DNA from: Imbricaverruca yamaguchii
Lineage: Eukaryota; Arthropoda; Thecostraca; Neoverrucidae
Assembly: GCA_034440575.1 (NCBI GenBank)
Contig: JAOTOL010001502.1
Span: 248,001-312,000, forward strand
Reading direction: 5' to 3'
DNA length: 64,000 nt
Below, one piece after another: positions 58,688 to 64,000 of the stretch. The stretch's first letter is position 1. The number at the start of each line of letters is the position of its first letter. Made by a program: the position numbers and the translations under genes. The notes below the pieces were generated by a model that made no database searches, was not told the origin of the DNA, and saw nothing but the letters and a program-made list of their open reading frames with translations.

Positions 58688-60153
58688 CGCCGTGGTCTCA
58701 CACCACGCCTCATGGTCTCACACCACGCTCCGTGGTCCCATACCACGCCCCATGGTCCCATACCACGCTCCATGGTCCCATACCACACTCCGTGGTCCCA
58801 TACCACACTCCATGGTCCCATACCACGCTCCGTGTTGTCACCACGCTCCGTGGTCATCCACGCCCCTGGTCCCATACCACCCTCCGTGATCCCATACCAC
58901 GCTCCGTGGTCCCACACCACGCTCCATGGTCCCATACCACGCTCCGTAGTCCCATACCACGCCCCATGGTCCCATACCACCCTCCATGGTCCCATACCAC
59001 GCTCCGTGGTCCCATACCACGCCCCATGGTCCCATACCACGCTCCATGGTCCCATACCACGCTCCATGGTCCCATACCACGCTCCATGTTACCACGCTCC
59101 ATGGTCCCATACCACGCTCCATGGTCCCATACCACGCCCCATGGTCCCATACCACGCTCCATGGTCCCATACCACGCTCCATGGTCCCATACCACCTATG
59201 GTCTACCATGGTCCCATACCACGCTCCGTGGTCCCATACCACGCCCCATGGTCCCATACCACGCCCCGTGGTCCCATACCACGCTCCATGGTCCCATACC
59301 ACGCCCCATGGTCCCATACCACGCTCCATGGTCCCATACCACGCTCCATGGTCCCATACCACCCTCCATGGTCCCATACCACGCCCCATGGTCCCATACC
59401 ACGCTCCATGGTCCCATACCACGCTCCATGGTCCCATATCACTCCATGGTCCCATGCCACCCTCCATGGTCCCATACCACGCTCCATGGTCCCATACCAC
59501 GCTCCATGGTCCCATACCACCCTCCATGGTCCCATACCACGCTCCATGGTCCCACACCACGCTCCGTGGTCCCATACCACGATCCGTGGTCCCATACCAC
59601 GCCCCATGGTCCCATACCACGCCCCATGGTCCTATACCACGCTCCGTGGTCCCATACCACGCTCAATGGTCCCATATCACGCACGCTCCATGGTCCCATA
59701 CCACTCCATGGTCCCATACCACCTCCGTGGTCCCATACCACGCCCCATGGTCCCATACCACGCCTCCATGGTCCCATACCACCCTCCATGGTCCCATACC
59801 ACGCTCCATGGTCCCATACCACCCTCCATGGTCCCATACCACCCTCCATGGTCCATACACCATACCACCCTCCATGGTCCCATACCACCCTCCATGGTAC
59901 CATACCACGCCCCATGGTCCCATACCACGCTCCATGGTCCCATACCACGCTCCGTGGTCCCATACCACGCTCCATGGTCCCATACCACGCCCCATGGTCC
60001 CATACCACCCTCCATGGTCCCATACCACCCTCCATGGTCCCATACCACGCTCCATGGTCCCATACCACCCTCCATGGTCCCATACCACGCTCCATGGTCC
60101 CATACCACGCTCCATGGTCCCATACCACCCTCCATGGTCCCATACCACGCTCC
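58688..60153. repeat. Minisatellite, 20-bp unit, about 73 copies
   Basis: The unit is CCATGGTCCCATACCACGCT. Variants are CCGTGG, CACGCCC and CACCCTC. Several copies have lost 2-8 bases (59090, 59195, 59437, 59850). The - strand is open across the array for the usual repeat reason. Confidence 0.97.
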
Positions 60154-60654
60154 AACCGCTCGCCACGGCCGGGAGAGTTTGCGACAATTGTCCGAGCCGC
60201 TCCAGCGGTACGTGCCCGTGCCGCAATGATGCAACCACGTCGCCCTGATGCAACTGCGCCAATTATTTTCGGGCTCAGATGGTGGCGCGATGCGAGCCTG
60301 TGCTAAATTGCACCGGCTTTGGAATTCTGCCCGCCCGGCTGATTGCCCGCTGCGGTTTGTGGACAATTTTCCGACCGTGACGTCACTGAGCTCCGGCACA
60401 AATTGCTGCTATTTGCTCACGGCTGCCTGAGACTGTGTGGGACTGTGACTGTGACTGCGACGGGAAAGTGTGGAATGGTGTTACTCTTCCCAGGACTTAT
60501 CATGTGTGTTATGCTTACCTGTTTTTTTCTTTCTTTCTTTCTGGGAGTCGAATCGAATGGAGTAAGGTCGAACACCGGAATAGGATCGAATTAAATATAG
60601 TAAAAAAAATAGAGCTACTTTTCGATTCCCATCCCCAGCTATGGGGACGCGCAG
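60154..60654. other. Spacer, nothing recognised
   Basis: Unique DNA, no gene. Confidence 0.4.
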
Positions 60655-60750
60655 TGGATTGGACTGGTTCAGATCTGGACTGGTTCAGATCAGAACTGGT
60701 TCAGATCAAGACTGGTTCAGATCAAGACTGGCTCAGACTGGACTGGTTCA
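60655..60750. repeat. Short repeat, 16-bp unit
   Basis: Six copies of GACTGGTTCAGATCAA with small changes. Confidence 0.9.
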
Positions 60751-61355
60751 TAAATTGTTCAGATGGAACAATTTTCGCAAGTGGAATGGAGTCGAACGGA
60801 GTGCCACCGAAAAGAAGACGGGCTGGGATGGTGTCGGGTCGAATAAAGTAAAAGACCTAACTCAAAGAAAACGCAAAGAAAATCGCGCACAAAGAGGTGC
60901 TTGTATGGTACAAGAAGAGCTTGAAGGTACAAGAAGAGCACAGATGATATCGGCTGGTCCATTTTGTAACCAGCTGATATCACCACACGGCGGCAGGCTG
61001 GCAAAATTCACTCACACACACAGATGAGTTTTTACGTGGAGCAAGAAGAGTTTAGAGGAGTGCTTACGTTGACAGTGAAGCAGTCCAGACAGCTGATTGG
61101 GTTAGGTTTGGCTGCACAATGGTGTGTGTGGTGGGGGGGGCAGGGGGTGGTATAGTGGCTTATCTCATGGCCTAGGCAGCGGAGGCAGGTGTCATCCCGC
61201 ATCTCCTCATGAATTACACAGCCGTGCAGTATGCCGGCCCTCCGTTTTCAATAAGGCCCGGTCGTTCCGCCGCCCCTCCCCTCCCCCAATGACGTCAGCA
61301 AAATGCATGACGGGCCGTGTCCCGGATCCATATGACTGGCCGTCGGTCAAGTGCG
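60751..61355. other. Spacer, nothing recognised
   Basis: Unique DNA with GGTCGAAT-type and AAGAAGAG short motifs. No gene. Confidence 0.4.
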
Positions 61356-62117
<762 letters not shown>

Positions 62118-62163
62118 TGGGATATGTTGGGTTGGAGGGGACGGGGGTCGTAACAGTCGTCCA

Positions 62164-62572
62164 ACATGGACCGGACATTTTGATTTCCAGAAAACTTGTC
62201 TCAAAATGATCACTCTCCAGATCTTTTCTTTCCCTAGCCTCATATCTATTACTTACATATATTGCTGTACCTCTAAATTCACCCTCTTTCCTACTAGATG
62301 CAGACATTATAATTTTTTAGACTAACGTATTGCTCTAAATCTTTCTTCAACCATGTCTCTGACACACAAATAACTGACCAATCAACTTTAAAATTTGCTA
62401 GAAGATTAATAACACCATCAAATTTATTCTTGAGGGACCCTGCATTGATATGAAGTACTGAAAACCCAACATTCAAGTTAAGTGCTTGAGGTAATGAATA
62501 ATTTTTACACTGTGACAGTATATGTTCATGAGGAGGGTATTTATTACTCAGATAATTCCCTAGTAACTCCAA
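62164..62572 (-). pseudogene. Fragment of a LINE ORF2 endonuclease domain
   Basis: Reading the - strand from 62572, a 92-codon frame contains VLHINAGSLKNKF and then VICVSETWL. These are the conserved Asn and the ETWL Glu motifs of the apurinic-endonuclease domain of non-LTR retroelements. The frame stops at 62294. A shifted frame (62307 leftward) continues the domain with GTAIYVSNRYEAR and LESDHFETSFLEI. The text ends near the microsatellite; no reverse transcriptase part follows. Seen: the motifs and the frameshift. Inferred: a dead, truncated CR1/L2-like copy. Confidence 0.75.
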
Positions 62573-64000
62573 TCAAATCATTCCTTCAAGTTTTAGTCCA
62601 CTCATTTGTCAGGGAAAGAGCCAACTGGAAATGGTGATTAGTTCTGAAAATGGAAAACGTGGAATAATAATTGTGCATGAACAATGAACTGGAACACAAA
62701 AATGGACAATGAATGATCGGAAAGTAAAACGGAAAAAGGAAATTTGAGGTAAAGCTCACACCATTAAGAAGCATAGTTAGACAAACAAACCTAGATAGTT
62801 TTATGCCTAGATAAGATGATAGAGGAGCAAGGATTCTATCGCAAGTGAAAGGAGCACTTGCCAGGACCATGTGCGGGAAGTTGTCAACTATCTTTGCAGC
62901 AGTAAACTTCAGGAACACCAGTTGTCCACAACACCCCTCCCTCCCCAGGCAGAAATGTACAATTTAAGGACAATAACATCACCAGGCAGCATGCTCTGTC
63001 ATATGTCAACATGATGGTAGATTAACGTTCAATGTTCAAAACAAAACAAAAAATATCAGATTGAATTGATTATAAACAATTCAGCAAACTAGTTCACATC
63101 AGAAAGAATAATCATTAACTAATTGCATTGCATCTTAACAAAAGGTCATTGCAATATTGTTCGTTCAAGCTGTGATTTGCAATAAACATTTGCCTTAAGT
63201 TAATTGTATATGAAACTTTTGTCATGTTAAGGTTCCCATTACTAAAGTCTTCCTGTTGATCAAGGGACCAGGGAGCAGCATTGCCAAGGTTTTTATGGCC
63301 AATCATCCTTCATAACATACGGTAAGGATGTATAGTTGTGATATATGCATGCTATTGCAGTCTCATACAATCCCAGCCTCAAGTTATTGCAAGCTTGACA
63401 TGATATGATCAAATTCATCAAGTTGATGATTGCTTTGAAATTAAGAAGTGCTCAAGTGTATAAGCCCCCAGTGTCCAGGTTAAAATATTAAAACTGGTGC
63501 TTTTCAGCAACCCACATACATGCATACACACATTCACTCGACCTGTACCGAATTTGGTCGAATATCACAATGGCAGACCAATCCGGTACCAGCCTGGGGG
63601 CTTGATGCAAGTGAAATGTCACATTGATCACCCAAAAGTATCAAGTCAAGCAAGCATTACAAACTTGTACCAGTGAGGATGTAAAACATCACTGTTGGCA
63701 TTTGGGTAGCAGTGTATGGCTGCATTTACACCAATTGAAGGTGCAGCATTCACGGCATGCTCCTCTGCCTTTCCAAAATGTCATGAAAGCATACTGACCA
63801 ATACTCCAACCCTGAACAACCCACTCTACCTGACCCTGACACCAGGAAAGCTTAGTGTCAGTGCATTACATCTAATGAAAATTAGCTTTATATGTAGCAT
63901 GTGCGCAAAAATTGTATCATCCTTGAACAGACATTTTGAATCAAGAGATAATATATTCATTTATTGAATATTAGTTTTGATTTATGGTTAGTTTCATCTT
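62573..64000. other. AT-rich unique region, no recognised gene
   Basis: This differs from the rest of the window in being AT-rich with no arrays. It may include the 5' part of the LINE fragment to its left, but the short frames (62586-62918 and 63115-63306 on -, 63716-63967 on +) show no domain I know. Confidence 0.4.

Noticed and set aside
58313..60306. Long + and - frames over the 20-bp array
   Set aside because: All are repeat readings, open in several frames at once.

Overview
The window is eukaryotic nuclear DNA, most likely from a metazoan with a GC-rich, arthropod-like genome. Three things support this: a spliced gene with GT-AG intron borders, a eukaryotic-type selenocysteine tRNA, and tRNA-derived SINEs plus hAT and LINE remnants. 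A crustacean would fit, but the sequence does not settle the taxon. There are no operons, rRNA genes or CRISPR arrays.

The dominant content is tandem repeats. By rough addition about 25 kb of the 64 kb lies in roughly 45 separate micro- and minisatellite arrays. Unit lengths run from 2 to 82 bp and nearly every array has its own unit. The largest are a 31-bp unit array at 20995-23325, a 52-bp array at 9657-11203, a 20-bp array at 58688-60153, a 37-bp array at 31779-32965, a 50-bp array at 35111-36235 and a C-rich 26-bp array at 930-1986. Most long open frames simply read through these stop-poor repeats and I do not call them genes.

Only two genes are well supported. A two-exon CRAL-TRIO (SEC14-like) lipid-binding protein gene lies on the + strand at 41626-43283. 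A 39-bp minisatellite begins about a dozen bases after its stop codon. A tRNA-Sec gene with anticodon TCA lies on the - strand at 51081-51167, with a TATA-like element about 25 bases upstream and a TTTT run downstream. They are unrelated in function.

Mobile DNA fills some of the gaps. A complete hAT-type element (53671-55870) has 13-bp terminal inverted repeats and a perfect 8-bp target duplication, but no visible transposase. A tRNA-Val-like SINE family has five copies; two are full length with 12-14 bp target duplications. Further tRNA-like relics occur at 7.5, 44.8, 46.5, 46.7, 48.6 and 50.4 kb. A LINE endonuclease fragment lies at 62164-62572, and a possible LINE 3' end lies inside the hAT element. 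The remaining spacers hold no gene I recognise.
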